From NCBI RefSeq assembly GCF_003594885.1, contig NZ_QZEZ01000012.1, forward strand, positions 1-64,000: DNA of 64,000 nt. The letters run 5' to 3'. Positions 15,001 through 30,000 of this stretch are shown here, piece by piece (position 1 is the stretch's first letter; each line of letters opens with the position of its first letter). The notes beneath the pieces were generated by a model that saw only the letters and a program-made list of their open reading frames with translations, had not been told where the DNA came from and made no database searches. The position numbers and the translations under genes were made by a program. The DNA is from Vallicoccus soli (GTDB taxonomy: Bacteria > Actinomycetota > Actinomycetes > Motilibacterales > Motilibacteraceae).

Positions 15001-18000
15001 TGCGTGTCGTTGGCGGCCTTGAAGCCGTCCAGGTCGCAGAAGAGCACCGTCGCGCCGGCACCGCAGGCCAGGCCCTCCTCGAGGGCGCGCAGCAGCGCGG
15101 CGCGGTTGCGCAGGCCGGTGAGGACGTCGCTCTCCGCGCGCTCGCGCAGCAGGGCCTCGGCCGCGCGCTGCGCGGACACGTCGGCCCCGACGCAGACCAT
15201 CGCGCGCGGGCGGCCCCGCGCGTCGCGCAGGACGCTGTTCTGCATCGCCACCCGCCGGTGCCCGCCCCAGCGGTCCAGCCAGTCGCCCTCCTGCGGCGGC
15301 GCGTCGCCGGTCGCCAGGGCGCGCGCGATGGCGTCGGCGGCCAGGTGCCGCTCGTGCGGCACCGCGAGCACGTCGACGAACGGCCGGCCGGCGACCTCGG
15401 CGGTCGACCAGCCGGTGGCGCGCTCCAGCGCCGGGTTGAGCAGCACGATCTCGCCGCGCTCGCCGATGACGCACACCAGCGCGGTCGTCGTCGCGACGAT
15501 CGCCGTGCCGAGGCACCCCACCGCGTCGTGCACCTCGCACGTCCGCTCGTCCACGACCGGCCCCCCTCCGCTCGGGTACGCCGTCCGTCTCGGCCGGCCC
15601 CCCACGGACCTGAGCGGTGTCAGCCGGCGCGGTCCGCGCCGTCGAGGTTCTGCAGGCGCACCTGCCCGCGCGCCACCCGCCGCCCGTGCTCGTCGACGAC
15701 CTCGACCGCCCACACCTGCTGGCTGCGCCCGCGGTGCAGGGGCGCGGCCGTCGCCGTCAGCGCCGTGCCCTCGCGGGCCGCGCGGAAGAAGTCGGTGCTG
15801 TTGGACACGCCGACGACCGAGCCGCGGTCACCGAGCCACAGCGCCGCCCCGACGCTGGCCGCCGTCTCGACCACGGCGCAGTGCACCCCGCCGTGCAGCA
15901 GCCCGACGGGCTGCAGGTGCTCGGGGCCCACCGTCCAGCGCACGACCACCCGGTCGCCGGACGCCTCGGGCATCTCCAGGCCGAGCAGGTCGAACAGGCC
16001 GCCGGTGAGCGCGGGCGGCGCGGGGGTGCCGGTCACCCGCAGGACCCTAGCGCCGGCTCAAGCCCGGCGCCCGCGCTGCCGACAGCAGGACGGTGACCAC
16101 CCCTGCCCCCGCCCCGCGCCGGCCCGCGCTGCGCGCGCGCCACCGGGCGGCGGTCGACCTCGCGCTGAGCGCGACGCAGGTGGTGCGCCTCTACCACGGC
16201 GTCGGCGCCGCGGCCCTGCTCCTGGGTCTGGCCCTGCCCGACCTCGGCCAGTCCCGCGCGGTCATGGCCGGGCTGGCCGCGGCGATGCTCCTCGTCACGC
16301 TCGTGCTCGCCGTGCGACCGCGCCCGCTGAGCCGGGTCGCCTGCCACGTGGCCTGCACCGCGGGCGTGGTGTCGCCCTGCCTGCTCGTCGCGACCGGCGG
16401 GGACGGACCGGTGGGCGCGGCGTACGGGACGTACCTCGTCTGGACCACCCTCTTCGCCGCCACGTTCTTCAGCCCGCGGGCCACGGCCGCGTACGCCGCC
16501 CTGGGGGTGGCCGGCCTCGCCGCCGCCGGCAGCGCCGCCCACCCGCCGGCGACCGCCGTGCTGCTCGCCGTCGTCACCACCTCGGCCGTCGGCGCGGTCA
16601 CCCTGGTCACCGCGCGGGTGGCCGCGGCGCGCGCGCTCGGGCTCATCACCGACCCGGTGACCACCCTGCTCGACGGCCGCGGCCTGCCGCCCGCGCTCGA
16701 GCGGGAGCTCGCCCGGACCGAGGACGAGGGCGCGGGCCCGCTCGCGGTGCTCGTCGTCTCCGTCGACCGCTTCCGCGACGTCAACGACGCCTTCGGGCAC
16801 CGGCACGGCGACGACGTGCTGTCCGGCGTCGCGCGCGCCCTGCTGCAACTGCCCGTCGAGCCGCTGCTCGTCGCCCGGCTGGCCGGCGACGAGTTCGTCC
16901 TCGCCGCGCGCCCCTCGCGGGCCCTGCCGCGCACCGGGCTCACCGGCGCGGAGTGGGCCGCCGCCCTCGCCGAGCGCCTGCGCACGGCCGTGGCGGGGCC
17001 GTACCGGGTGCGCGACGTGGACGTCACGCTCGAGACGAGCGTCGGGTGCGTGCTGGCCCCGCAGCACGGGCGCACCGCGGAGACCCTGCTGCGCCGCGCC
17101 GAGCGGGCCGTCCTCGAGGCGAAGGCGCAGGGGCTCGGCGTGCAGGTCTGGCAGCCCGCCCCGGACACCGCCTCGGCCACCGACATGCTCCTGCTGGCCG
17201 AGCTGCGCGGCGCCGGGGAGCGCGGGGAGCTGCGCCTGCGCTACCAGCCGCAGTGCGAGGCGGCCACGGGCCGGCTGCGCGGGCTCGAGGCGCTCGTGCG
17301 CTGGCAGCACCCCCGGCTCGGGCTCCTGTCCCCCGCCTCGTTCGTGGAGCTCGCCGAGCGGACCGACACCATCGTCGACCTCACCGACTGGGTGCTGGCC
17401 GAGGCCGCGCGCCAGTGCCGGGCGTGGCGCGACCAGGGCCTCGACCTCGAGGTGTCGGTGAACGTCAGCACCCGGGTGCTCCACGGCGGCGCGCTGGTCC
17501 CGCAGCTGCGCTCCGTCCTCGCCGAGCACGGCCTGCCGCCGTCCGCCCTGCGCCTGGAGATCACCGAGACGACGGTGCTGCGGCGCCCCGAGCGGGCCGC
17601 GCTCGTCCTCGGCCAGCTGCGCGAGCTCGGCGTCGCGGTGTCGGTGGACGACTTCGGCACGGGCTACACCTCGCTCGCCATGCTCAGCGAGCTGCCGCTC
17701 GACGAGCTCAAGCTCGACGCGCGCTTCGTCTCGGGCCTGCTGACCCGCCCCGCGGACGCGGCCATCGCCACCTCGGTGCTCGAGCTCGCCCACCGGCTCG
17801 GGCTCGTCACCGTCGCCGAGGGCGTGGAGGACGAGGAGACCGCCGAGGAGCTGCGGCGCATCGGGTACGACACCCTGCAGGGCTACCTCTTCGCCCCTCC
17901 GCTCGACCCCGCGGCGCTGCCGCTGTGGCTGCGCGCGCGCGAGGCGGCGGCCGCGTCCCCGCTCCCCTGACCCGGCCCGCGCCGGGCGGGGGCCGTGCGG

Positions 18001-21000
18001 GTCAGCCGACCTGCCCGGGCGGGAGCTGCTGGAACCAGGCGATGGTGCGCTTGAGCCCGTCCTCGAGGCCGACCACCGGCTCCCAGCCCAGCACCTCGCG
18101 GGCCAGGGTGATGTCCGGCCGGCGCACGGCCGGGTCGTCCTGCGGGCGGGGGACGTACCGCACCGTGCTCCGCGAGCCCACGAGGTCGCGGACCGTCTCG
18201 GCGAGCTCGAGCACCGTGACCTCGTGCGGGTTGCCGAGGTTGACCGGGCCGGGGTGCCCGCTGCGCAGCATCCGCACGACCCCCTCGACGAGGTCGTCGA
18301 CGTACTGGATGGAGCGGGTCTGCGAGCCGTCGCCCGCGACGGTCAGCGGCTCGCCGCGCAGCGCCTGCCCGACGAACGCCGGCACCGCCCGGCCGTCGTG
18401 CGGCCGCATGCGGGGCCCGTGGGTGTTGAAGATCCGCACGATGCCGGTGTCGACGCCGTGGTGGCTCCGGTACGCCATGGTCAGCGCCTCGGCGAAGCGC
18501 TTCGCCTCGTCGTAGACCCCCCGCGGGCCGACCGGGTTGACGTGGCCCCAGTACGACTCCGGCTGGGGGTGGACCTGCGGGTCGCCGTACGCCTCGCTCG
18601 TGCTGGCCAGGACGAACCGGGCGCCCTTCTCCATCGCCAGGCCGAGCGCGTGCAGGGTGCCGACCGAGCCGACCTTCATCGTCTGGATGGGCAGCTCGAG
18701 GTAGTCGACCGGGCTCGCGGGCGACGCGAAGTGCAGGACGTGGTCCACCCGGCCGGGCACGTGGACGTAGTCGGTGACGTCGCTGCGCAGCAGCCGGAAC
18801 GGCCCCCGCTCGGCGAGGTGGGCCACGTTGCCCGGGTCGCCGGTGAGGAAGTTGTCGAGGCAGACGACCTCCATGCCCTCGTCGAGCAGCCGCTCGCACA
18901 GGTGCGAGCCCAGGAAGCCCGCCCCGCCCGTGACCACCGCGCGCTCCGCCACCTGCGCCCTCCTACCGTCCCCCGCCCTCCCGGCGGCACCGCTGCTGGT
19001 CCTGCCCCGCTCCGGGCGCTCCACCCCTCCTGCGCCCGCGCGCGCCCGGGGTACGCCGTCCCGACACCCGCCCGTCGACCGGCGCTGCACAGCGCGTCAC
19101 CGGCGGTGCCCAGGGTGGGGCCGTCCGCACCCGTACGACCCCCTGGGAGCCACCCGTGCGCCTGCGCGCCGCCCGACTCCTCGCCCTGCCCGCCGCCGCG
19201 GCCCTGCTCGCGCTCGCCGCGCCGCTGGCGGCGCCCGCGGCCGCCGCGCCCGCCGCCCCCGGCGCCCGGGCAGCCCGGGCCGCCGACCCGGCGGGTGCGC
19301 GCGGCCCGCAGGCGCCGGACCGCGCGGTGGTGGTGGCGTCGTACAACATCCACCACGGGGTCGGCGTCGACGGGCGGCTGGACCTCGAGCGCATCGCCCG
19401 CGAGGTCCGTGCCACGGGCGCGGACGTGGTCGGCCTGCAGGAGGTCGACCGGCACTGGGGCGAGCGCAGCGGGTTCCGCGACCAGGCGGCCGAGCTCGCG
19501 CGGATGCTGCGGATGCACGTCGCGTACGGCGCCAACCTCGACCTCGACCCGCTGCAGCCGGGCCAGCCCCGCCGCCAGTACGGCACCGCCGTGCTCAGCG
19601 ACCGGCCGATCCTCGAGGCGCGCAACACCCTGCTGCCGCGGACCGGGGGCCGCGAGCAGCGCGGCGTGCTCGAGGTGCTCGTCAACGTCCGCGGGGTGCC
19701 GCTGCGGGTCTTCGGCACGCACCTGCAGCACGACAGCCAGCAGGAGCGGCTGCTCCAGGTCGCCGCGCTCAAGGAGGTCATCGGGACGCCGGACGAGTCG
19801 GTCGTCGTCGTCGGCGACCTCAACGCGCGCCCGGGCACGCCGGAGATCGACGCGCTGCTCGAGGACCTCGTCGACGCATGGGCCGAGGCGGGCGTCGGGG
19901 ACGGGTACACGCTGCCCGCGGAGGACCCGACGGCGCGCATCGACTACGTCATGCACAGCGGCGACGTCGTGGCCCGCACCGCGGCCGTCCTCGCGACCGA
20001 GGGCTCGGACCACCGGCCGGTCGTCGCCGACCTCGCGCTCCCCGGCGCGGAGGTGGGCCTCGGGCGCCGCGGCTGAGCCGCGGGCCGGCCCCGCCCCCCC
20101 CGCCCCCCGCGCAGGGTCGCGGCGGGGGGGCCGGGCGGTCAGGGGTGGGCGTGGGCGTGCTCGTGGTGGTCGTGGGAGTGCCCGTGGCCGTGCCCGTGGT
20201 GGCCGTGCGCGTGCGTCGGGTCGTCGGGGTGGTCGTGGGGGGTCTGGGCCCGCCCGACCTTGTCCTCGAAGCCCGGCATCGCGATGCGGTAGACGCAGGT
20301 GTCGCAGTTCATCCGGATGTCGCCGAGCAGCGCCTCGCGGTAGCGCTCGACGACGAGGCCCGCGAGGTCGTCGGTGTCGCCGAGCACGTCGGCCACCCGC
20401 ACGTCGAGGCCGGGGTGGGCCTGCGCGAAGGCCCGCGACTGCTCGACGATCCGGTCCGGCAGCACGCCGGGGAAGAGGAAGTACGGCGCGACGACGACGC
20501 GGCGGGCGCCGAGGAGGCGTACGCGCTCCAGCGCCTCCGGCACCGACGGGTGCGCGAGCGAGACGAAGGACGGCTCCACCATCGCGTAGCCCCGGCCCTC
20601 CCACTGCAGGCGCGCGACCTTGGCGACCTCGGCGTTGGCGTCCGGGTCGCTCGAGCCGCGCCCGACGAGCACGACGGCGGTGCCGTCGCGGTCGTCGCCC
20701 GCGAGCGCCTCGTCGACCCGGCGGGTGAGCACGTCGTGCAGCGCCGGGTGCGGGCCGAGCGGGCGGCCGTAGCGGTAGCGCAGGCCCGGGTGGCGCACCT
20801 GCTCGCGGGCCATGGCCCCGGGGATGTCGCCCTTGCCGTGCCCCGCGGCGACGAGCACGAGGGGCACGGCGACGACGTCGCGGTGGCCCCGCCCGACCAG
20901 GTCGGCGACGGCCACGTTGACCGGTGGCGGCGCCAGCTCGATGAAGCCGCCCGCGACGTCCACGCCCTCGGCGGCCAGCCGGCGCCCGGCCCGCGCCACG

Positions 21001-24000
21001 AGGGCCGCGAACTGCTCCACCCCCGCGGCGCTGCGGGTGCCGTGGCCGACGACGAGCAGGGGCAGGGGGCTGGTGCTCACGGGACCTCCGCGTAGAGCAG
21101 GGCGTTGAGGGCGGCGGCGGCGACGGCGGAGCCGCCCTTCTCCGAGGCGTTGCTGACCGCGGGCAGGCCGCTCGCGCGCAGCGCGGCCTTGGACTCGGCG
21201 GCGCCGACGAAGCCCACCGGCAGCCCGACGACGAGGGCCGGGCGGGCGTCGAGCGCGAGGAGCTCCACGAGCGCGGTGGGCGCGCAGCCGACGACCCAGA
21301 CGGCGCCGGGCCCGACCTCGTCGAGGGCGAGGCGGACCGCGGCGGCCGAGCGGGTCAGGCCGGCGCCGCGCGCGAGGTCGGCGGCGCGGGGGTCGCGCAC
21401 CCGGCACACGACCTCGCGACGGGTGATCCCCGCGGCGACCATCTCGACGTCGGCGACCACCGGCGCCCCGGCCCGCAGCGCTGCGTGCGCCGCGTCCAGC
21501 GCCGGCTCGTCGAGGACGAGGTCGTCGACGTAGTCGAGGTCGGCGCTCGCGTGCACGACCCGCTCGACCACGGCCCGGGACAGCGGCGCGAGGGCGGACA
21601 GGTCGGCGCGCGCGCGGAGGATGGCGTACGACTCCTGCTCGATCGGGTGGACGGTGCGCGTCACGCCGCGCCCACCAGGGACAGCGCGTCGACGGGGCAG
21701 ACCTCGACGCACTCGCCGCACCCGGTGCACCGCTCCTCGCGCACGAGGAGCGGCCCGCCGTCCTCGGCCGGCACGGGCAGCAGGGCGTGCTCGGGGCAGG
21801 TCAGGAGGCAGGCGCCGCAGCCCTGGCACCCGGCGACGGCGACGGGGGCGCTCACGCGGGCATCCACCGGTAGCCGCGGGGGGTGACCATGCGACCGCCG
21901 TGCAGGCGGGTGTTCGTGCTGCCGACGACGACGACGCTGAGCATGTCCACGACCGCCGGGTCGAGGTCGGCCAGCGTGGTGAGCAGGACCTGCTCACCCT
22001 CGCGGCTCGCGTTGCGCACCACGCCGACCGGGGTGGTCGGCGGGCGGTGGGCCGACAGGATGGCGAGCGCCTTCGGCAGCTGCCAGTCGCGGTCGCGGCT
22101 GCGCGGGTTGTAGAAGGTGACGACGAGGTCGCCCTCGGCCACCGCGCGGACCCGGTGCTCGATGGCGTCCCAGGGCGTGTGCAGGTCGGAGAGGCTGACC
22201 ATCGCGTGGTCGTGCCCGAGCGGGGCCCCGAGCAGGGCGCTGGCGGCGAGCGCCGCCGTGATGCCCGGGACGCCCACGACGTCGACGTCCTCGCCGACGA
22301 TCTCCAGCGACGGGGAGGCCATCGCGTAGATCCCGGCGTCGCCCGAGCCGATCAGCGCCACGGCCCGCCCGGCCCGGGCGTGCTCCACGGCGGTGCGGGC
22401 CCGCTCCTCCTCCTGGCCGAGGCCGGAGGCGAGCACGGTGGTGCCGGGGCGCAGGAGGTCGCGGACCTGCTCGACGTACTGGTCGAGCCCGACGACGACC
22501 GACGCGCGCCGCAGCTCCTCGACCGCCCGCGGGGCGAGCAGGTCGCGCGCGCCGGGCCCGAGCCCGACGAGCGCGAGCCGCCCGCGCGGCGGGCGGCGCA
22601 CGACGGCGACCGTCGCGGCCGAGGTGGCGCGCTTGGGGACGACCAGCTCGCCGCCGCCCAGGAGGGCGGCGGCCTCGGCCACGCTCGGGGTGCCGACCGC
22701 GCCGCGGACCACCTCGGACGGGTTCGGCACCTCGACCTGCGCGAGGTCCTCGGCGCTGTGCACGAGGACGTCCCAGCCGCGCCGCCGGGCGGCCTCGAGG
22801 ATGCCCTCCTCGTCGGCCTTGGCCTCGACGGTCGCGACGTGCGTGACGCTCGCCGGGCTCAGCCCGGCGTCGGCCAGGGCGGTGTCGACGAGCGAGCCCA
22901 CCTCGTCGGGGGTGACGCCCCGGCTGCTGCCGACGCCCACGACGAGGCTGGGCGGGCGCAGCAGCGCGGTGCCGGCGTCGCCGTGCAGGTCGAGGTCGGT
23001 GACCCGCAGGACGTGCTCGGCGCCCGGCGCGTCCTCGCGGACGTTGGGGGGCAGCGCGGGCAGGGGCCAGGCCGCGTCGGTCTCGAGGCGCACCGGGGCG
23101 CCGTCGAGCACCGCCCGCCCCACCCTGCTCACGGCGCCCTCGACCGGCCAGCCGAGCTGGTCCAGGCCGGGCACGCCGACGGCGTCGGAGCCCGTGGTGA
23201 CCACGGGGCGGCAGCCCAGGACCGCGCTGACCTGCCGGGCCAGCACGTTCGCCCCGCCGGCGTGCCCCCCGACGAGGGCCACGGCCCACTGGCGCGCCTC
23301 GTCGACGCAGACCACGCCGGGGTCCTCGTCCTTGGCGCCCACCTGCGAGCCCAGGATGCGCACCGCGACCCCGGTCGCGCAGAACGCGACGACGCGGGTG
23401 CTCTCCGCGAAGGCCCGCGGCAGGGCCTCGGTGGCCGGGCCCTCGTAGAGGCGCGTGCGTCCCGGCCACGCCGACGCCAGCTCCGAGGCCGCCTGGCGGC
23501 CGGCGGCCGTCAGCGCGACGAGGCCGATCACGGGGACACCTCCGGCGCAGGGGCGCTCGGGCGGGTCGGGCGGGTCGTCATGGGCGGGCTCCCCAGAGCA
23601 CGAGGACGGGGTTGAGGGCGGCGAGGCGGGATGCTCCACCGGCGCCGGGGAGGGGCTCCAGGCGACTGCTGTGCAGCATCGCACCCTCCACCGAGAACCC
23701 GCCCGCCAGCAGCGCCCCGCGCGTCGGCGCGAGCCGCTCCAGCGTGGCGAGGGTCACGACGACGCGGCGCGGGCCGGCGGCGGCGCAGGCCGCCACCACC
23801 TCCGGCCCCCCGCCGCCGACGAACACCGCGTCGGGGGCCGGCAGCCCGGCCAGCGCCTCCGGCGCCTCGCCGTGCACCACGCGCACGTCCACGTCGTGGG
23901 CCGCCGCGTTGCGGGCGGTGCGGGCGCACTGCTCGGCGTCGCGCTCGACGGCGACGACGGCCGCGCCGAAGCGGGCGCACTCCACGCCCACGGAGCCGCT

Positions 24001-27000
24001 GCCGGCCCCGACGTCCCAGACCATGGTCCCGAGCCGGGGGGCCAGCCGGGCCAGGGCCAGCGCGCGGACCTCCGCCTTGGTGACCATCGCGCCGCGGTGC
24101 TCGTACGCGTCCTCGGGCAGCGCCCAGCCGTCGGGCGCGGTCGGCGGCCCGGCGAGGACGACGGGGCCGGGGCGGCCGGTGCGCCGCGGCGCGAGGGAGA
24201 GCACGACGTTGGGCTCGCGCCAGTCGTCGCGCGCCGCGGCCTCCTCGGGCGTGCAGCGGGTGACGCGCTCGTACGGGCCGCCGAGGCCCTCCGCGACGAC
24301 GAGCGAGCGGCCGCTGCCCCGCAGGGCGGCGCCGAGCAGGGCCGGGCCGGCCCCCGGCGCCGTGAGCACGGCGACCGTGCGGGCGGCCAGGCAGGCGTTG
24401 ACCGCGGTGCGCGGGTCGCGCCCGTGGGCGCTCACGACGACGGCGTCGTCCCAGGGGACCCCGGCGCGGGCGAAGGCGAGCGCCACCGACGAGACCGCGG
24501 GCAGCACCGCCGGCGCGTGGCCCCGCGCGCGCAGGGCGCGCAGCACGCCGAACCAGCCGGGGTCGCCGGAGGCGAGGACCACGACGTCGCCCCCGGCGGC
24601 GGCCTCGGCGTCGACCGCGTCGAGCGCGCCCGCGAGGTCGCCCATCGCGACGGTGCGCCCGGCGACCGGCCCCACGGCCTCGAGGTGGCGGCGCCCGCCG
24701 ACGACGAGCGCGGCGCCGGCGAGCGCCTGCGCGGCGGCGGGCGCCAGCGCGCCCCCGTCGAGGCCGACGACGGTGATCACGCGGCGCCCGCCCAGTCCGC
24801 GCGGGTCGCGCCGACCACGCGACGGCCGGTGAAGTCGACCATCGCGACCTCGGCCGCCACCTCGCCCTCCGCGGCGCGCACGAGGACCTCCTGCACCCGC
24901 CGGCACAGCTCGTCGCCGGCCGCGCGCAGCAGGCCGGCGCGCTCCCAGATCTCGTACGCGTGCCGCCCGGTGTTCGCCGCCGCCACCTCGGCCGCCAGCG
25001 CCGCGTCGCCGCCGGCGGCGCGGGTGACGTCGCCGAGCAGGCCGAGGTCGACCTTGCTGCGCGTGTAGTGGGTCATGAGGACGCCCGCCGCGAGCTTCGC
25101 GAGCTTGCCGGCCATGCCGACGAACACGACCTCGCCGACCCCGACCTCGCGGGCGCGCCGCAGGGCCGCCCCGGTGAAGTCGCCCACCTCGACGAAGGAC
25201 ACCTCGGGCAGGTGCGGCAGCAGCGCCATGGCGCCCTTCTCGGTGCGCCCGCCGGTGCAGAGCACGACGGTGCCGACGCCCTGGGCGCCCATGACCGACA
25301 CGGCCTGCTCGACGGACGCGCGCCAGGACGCGGTGGAGAAGGGGCGGACGACGCCGGTCGTGCCGAGCACGGAGATGCCGCCGAGGATGCCGAGCCGGGC
25401 GTTGGTGGTGCGCCGGGCCATGACCTCGCCCTCGGGCACCGAGACGACGACCCGGAGCCCGCCCTCGGGCAGCGCCTCGCGCACGGCCTGCACGATCATC
25501 CGGCGCGGCACCTCGTTGATGGCCGGGCCGCCGACCTCCAGCCCGAGCCCGGGCTTGGTGACCACGCCGACCCCGACGCCGCCGTCGAGCTCCACGCCGT
25601 CGCCGGCGCCGCGGGTCACGGTGGCCGTGAGGTGGGCGCCGTCGGTGACGTCGGGGTCGTCGCCCGCGTCCTTGACGACGACGGCGGTGGCGCGGCGGGG
25701 GTCGTACGTGCAGGAGTCCACCGCGAAGGTGACCCGCCGCCCGCTCGGGAGCGCGACCTCGACGACCTCCTGGGGCTCCTGGTCGCGCAGTGCGGTGGCG
25801 GCGGCCTTGGCCGCGGCGGACGCGCAGGTGCCGGTGGTCCAGCCGGTGCGCAGCGCCCGGGGGCGCACCTTCATGGTGCGCGGGAGGTCGGGCTCGCGGA
25901 TCGGCGGCAGCTCGGGGGGCCCGCTCACGTGGCGCCCTCGGCCCGGAGCCGGCGGCGCGCCTCCCGGTCCGCCTTGCGGAAGCCGTGGAAGTGCCCCGGG
26001 TGGTAGAGGTGGCTGCGGGTGCCGCCCGCGCCGAGCGCGGGGCCGACGAGGAAGAGCGTGTGCTTCCAGAGCCGGTGCGCCTTGACCGTCTCCTCGAGCG
26101 TCCCGACGGTGCAGGTGACGACGAGCTCGTCCGGCCAGGTCGCCTGGTACGCCACGACGACGGGCGTGTCCTCGGCGTAGCCGCCCTCGAGCAGCTCCTC
26201 CTGCAGCTGGCCGGACCGCGCCGCCGACAGGAACAGCGCCATCGTGGTGCCGTGGCGGGCGAGCTCGCGGACCTCCTCGCCGGGCGGCATCGGGGTCTTG
26301 CCGCCGCCGAGGCGGGTGAGGATGACCGACTGGGCGACCTCGGGGATCGTGAGCTCGCGCTGGGCGATCGCCGCGACGGCGGAGAAGGCGGACACCCCGG
26401 GGACGACCTCGGTGTCCAGGCCCAGGTCGCGGCACCGGTCGAGCTGCTCCTGCACGGCGCCCCACAGCGCCGGGTCGCCGGAGTGGATGCGGGCCACGCG
26501 CAGGCCCTCCGCGGCCGCGCGCTCGTAGAGCGGCAGCACGCCCTCCATCGGCAGCTGCGCGGAGTCGACGACCTCGGCGCCCTCGCGCACGTGCTGCAGG
26601 ACGTCCTCGTGGACCAGGCTCGCCGCCCAGACCACGACGTCGGCCTCGGCGATCGCGCGCGCGGCGCGGAAGGTCAGCAGGTCGGCCGCGCCGGGGCCCG
26701 CCCCCACGAAGGTGACCTTGCCCCTGGTGGTGCTCACAGCTTCCCGCCCCTCGTCGTGCGCCGTGCCGGGACGACCAGGGTGGAGAGGTACGGCGCGGGG
26801 CCGTCCACCTCCGCCGCCGGCCGCACGTCCTCCTCGGGCAGCCCGAGCGCCGCGCCGTGCACTGCGCCGTCGAGCCTCCCGGTGCGTCGCAGCACCTCGA
26901 GCAGCTCCGGCAGGTGCCGGCCGCCCTTGTACGCCACCACGGTGTCGAAGCGCCGCAGCGCCTCCTCGAAGGCGCCGACGCCCGCCGTGATGGGCATGAG

Positions 27001-30000
27001 CGCGAGCGACTCGGTGCCCTCGCAGAGCACGGTGCCGCTGCGCGCCGCGAGGTCCTGCATCGCCGTGATGCCGGGGACCGTCTCGACGACGAGGTCCTCG
27101 ACCCGCCCGCGCACCGACGCCGCGAGGTAGGCGAACGTCGAGTAGACGTTGGGGTCGCCGATCGTGGCGAACGCGACGGTCCGGGCGCCGTCGTGGAAAG
27201 CGCGTGCCACCGTGTCGGCCGCCGCGTCCCACGCGGCCGCGCGCCGCGGCGTCACCCCGCCCCGGTCGTCGAGGGCGAAGACGCAGCGCTGCACGCGGTC
27301 GTGGTCGACGTGCGCGCGGACCGTCGCCTCGGCGCGGCCGGTGACGTCGTCGCCCATGACCGGGACGACGACGAGGTCCGCCTCCCGCAGGACGCGGACG
27401 GCCCTCACGGTCACGAGCTCGGGGTCGCCCGGGCCGGTGCCCACCCCGACGAGGGTGCTCATGCCGGCACCGCCGTGCGGGCCGCGGCCGCGACGAAGCG
27501 GGCCGCCATCTCGGGCCGGCCGGCCCAGTGCAGGTGGAGGTACGAGGCGTGGACGCCGCCCCGCACGAAGCCGTCGGTGCCGCCGCGCCAGGCCCAGGCG
27601 GGCTCGGGGCTCGCCGGGTCGACGGCGGTGCGGTGGAACTCGTGGCCACGGACCCGGGTGCCGACGTCGGCCAGCACGCTCGGCACGCCGGCCACCGCCT
27701 CGCGGTAGCCCAGGGTGAGGCGCGGGGTCATCCGCGCGCTGGTGCCGAGGACGCCGCACATCGGCAGGCCGTCGAGGTCGTCGGCGAGGTAGAGCAGGCC
27801 GGCGCACTCGGCGGCGACCGGCGCCCCGGAGGCGGCCAGCCGCGCGACGTCGGCCCGGAGCCCGGCGTTGTCGGACAGCGCTTGCCCGTAGACCTCGGGG
27901 AAGCCGCCGCCGATGACCAGGCCCGCCGCGCCCTCTGGCAGCCGCTCGTCGGCCAGCGGGTCGACCGTGACGACGCGGGCGCCGGCGGCGTGCAGCAGCT
28001 CGGCGGTCTCGGCGTACGAGAACGTGAAGGCCGGGCCGGCCGCCACCGCGACCACCGGCTCCGCACGAGCACGGCCGAGGTCCTCGCGGTCATCGTGCGC
28101 GGACGGTGCGGCGGCGAGGGCGTCGTACGGGTCCCAGGCGGGCCCGGGCAGGTCGGGGGCGGAGCGGGCGAGGGCGAGCACGGCGTCGAGGTCGAGCGAC
28201 GCGGCGACGACCTCGCCGAGGGCCCGCACGGTCGCCAGGGCCTCGGCCGAGCGCTCGGCGGCCGGGACGAGCCCGAGGTGGCGCGACGGGGTGGCGAGGG
28301 CGTCGTGCCGGCGCAGGACGCCGAGCACCGGCACGCCGGTGTCCTCGAGCGCCTCGCGCAGGATCCGCTCGTGCCGGTCCGACCCCACCCGGTTGAGGAC
28401 GACGCCGCCCACGCGCACCGAGGTGTCGTACGTGGTGAAGCCGTGCACCAGGGCTGCGACGCTGCGGCCCTGCGCCGCGGCGTCGACGACGAGCAGGACG
28501 GGGGCGCGCAGCAGCCCGGCGACGTGCGCCGTCGAGGCGAAGGCCCCGTGGCCGGCGGCGCCGTCGTGCAGGCCCATGACGCCCTCGACGACCGCGACGT
28601 CCGCGCCGGCGGCCCCGTGCAGGAGCAGCGGCGCGATGCGCTCCTCCCCCACGAGCCACGGGTCGAGGTTGCGCCCGGGCCGGCCCGCGGCGAGCGCGTG
28701 GTAGCCGGGGTCGATGTAGTCGGGGCCGACCTTGTGCGGCGACACCGCCAGCCCCCGCTGCGCGAGGGCGCGCAGCAGGCCGGTGGCCACGCTCGTCTTG
28801 CCGTGCCCGCTCGCGGGCGCGGCGACGACGACGCGGGGCAGGCTCACCACTCGATCCCCCGCTGGCCCTTCTGGCCCGCGTCCATCGGGTGCTTGACCTT
28901 CGTCATCTCGACCACGAGGTCCGCGGCGTCCACGAGCCGCGGGTCCGCGCCGCGGCCGGTGATGACGACGTGCTGCTGCCCGGGACGGGAGGCGAGGGTG
29001 GCGACGACGTCGTCGACGTCGACCCAGCCCCACTTCATCGGGTAGGTGAACTCGTCGAGCACGTAGAACCGGTAGGTCTGCGCGGCGAGGTCGCGCTTGA
29101 CCTGCTCCCAGCCCTCGCGGGCGTCCGCGGCGTGGTCGGACTCGGTGCCCGGGCGCTGGATCCAGGACCAGCCCTCGCCCATCTTGTGCCAGGTGACCGG
29201 GGCGCCCTCGCCGGTCTGCTCGTGCACGCGCCCCAGCGCCCGCAGCGCGGACTCCTCGCCGACCTTCCACTTGGCGCTCTTGACGAACTGGAACACCCCG
29301 ACCGGCCAGCCCTGGTTCCACGCGCGCAGCGCGAGGCCGAAGGCGGCGGTCGACTTGCCCTTCATCTCGCCGGTGTGGACGACCACGAGCGGGCGGTTGC
29401 GCCGCTGGCGGGTCGTGAGGCCGTCGTCGGGGACGGTGCTCGGCTGGCCCTGCGGCATCAGGCGGCCCTCCTCGGGGTCGTCGGGCCCGTCGGCCTCGTC
29501 GTGGTCGCGCGGACGGTGGCGGCGAGGGCGTCGGCGCCGAGCTCCTCGAGGCGTACGAGGTCCGCCTCCAGCACCGCCGCGAGGTCGCCGGCCATGCCGA
29601 GGCGGACCGGGCCGGACTCGCAGTCGACGACGACCGCGCTCGTGCCGGTCGCGGCGAGCAGCCCGGCGGCGCGGTGGGCGGCCGGCACCCCGCCGCTCGT
29701 CGCGCGCCCGTCGGTGACCAGCACGAGCAGGGGGCGCCGGCGCGGGTCGCGCAGCCGCTCGACCCGCAGCACCTCGTGGGCGCGCAGCAGGCCCGCCGCC
29801 ACCGGGGTGCGACCGCCGGTCGGCAGGGCGCCGAGGCGGGCCGCGGCCGCGTCCACCGACGAGGTCGGCGGCAGCGCCACCTCGGCCCCGTCCCCGCGGA
29901 ACGTCACCAGCCCCACCTTGTCGCGCCGCTGGTACGCGTCGAGCAGCAGGCTCAGCACCGCGCCCTTGACCGCGGTCATGCGCGAGCGGGCGGCCATCGA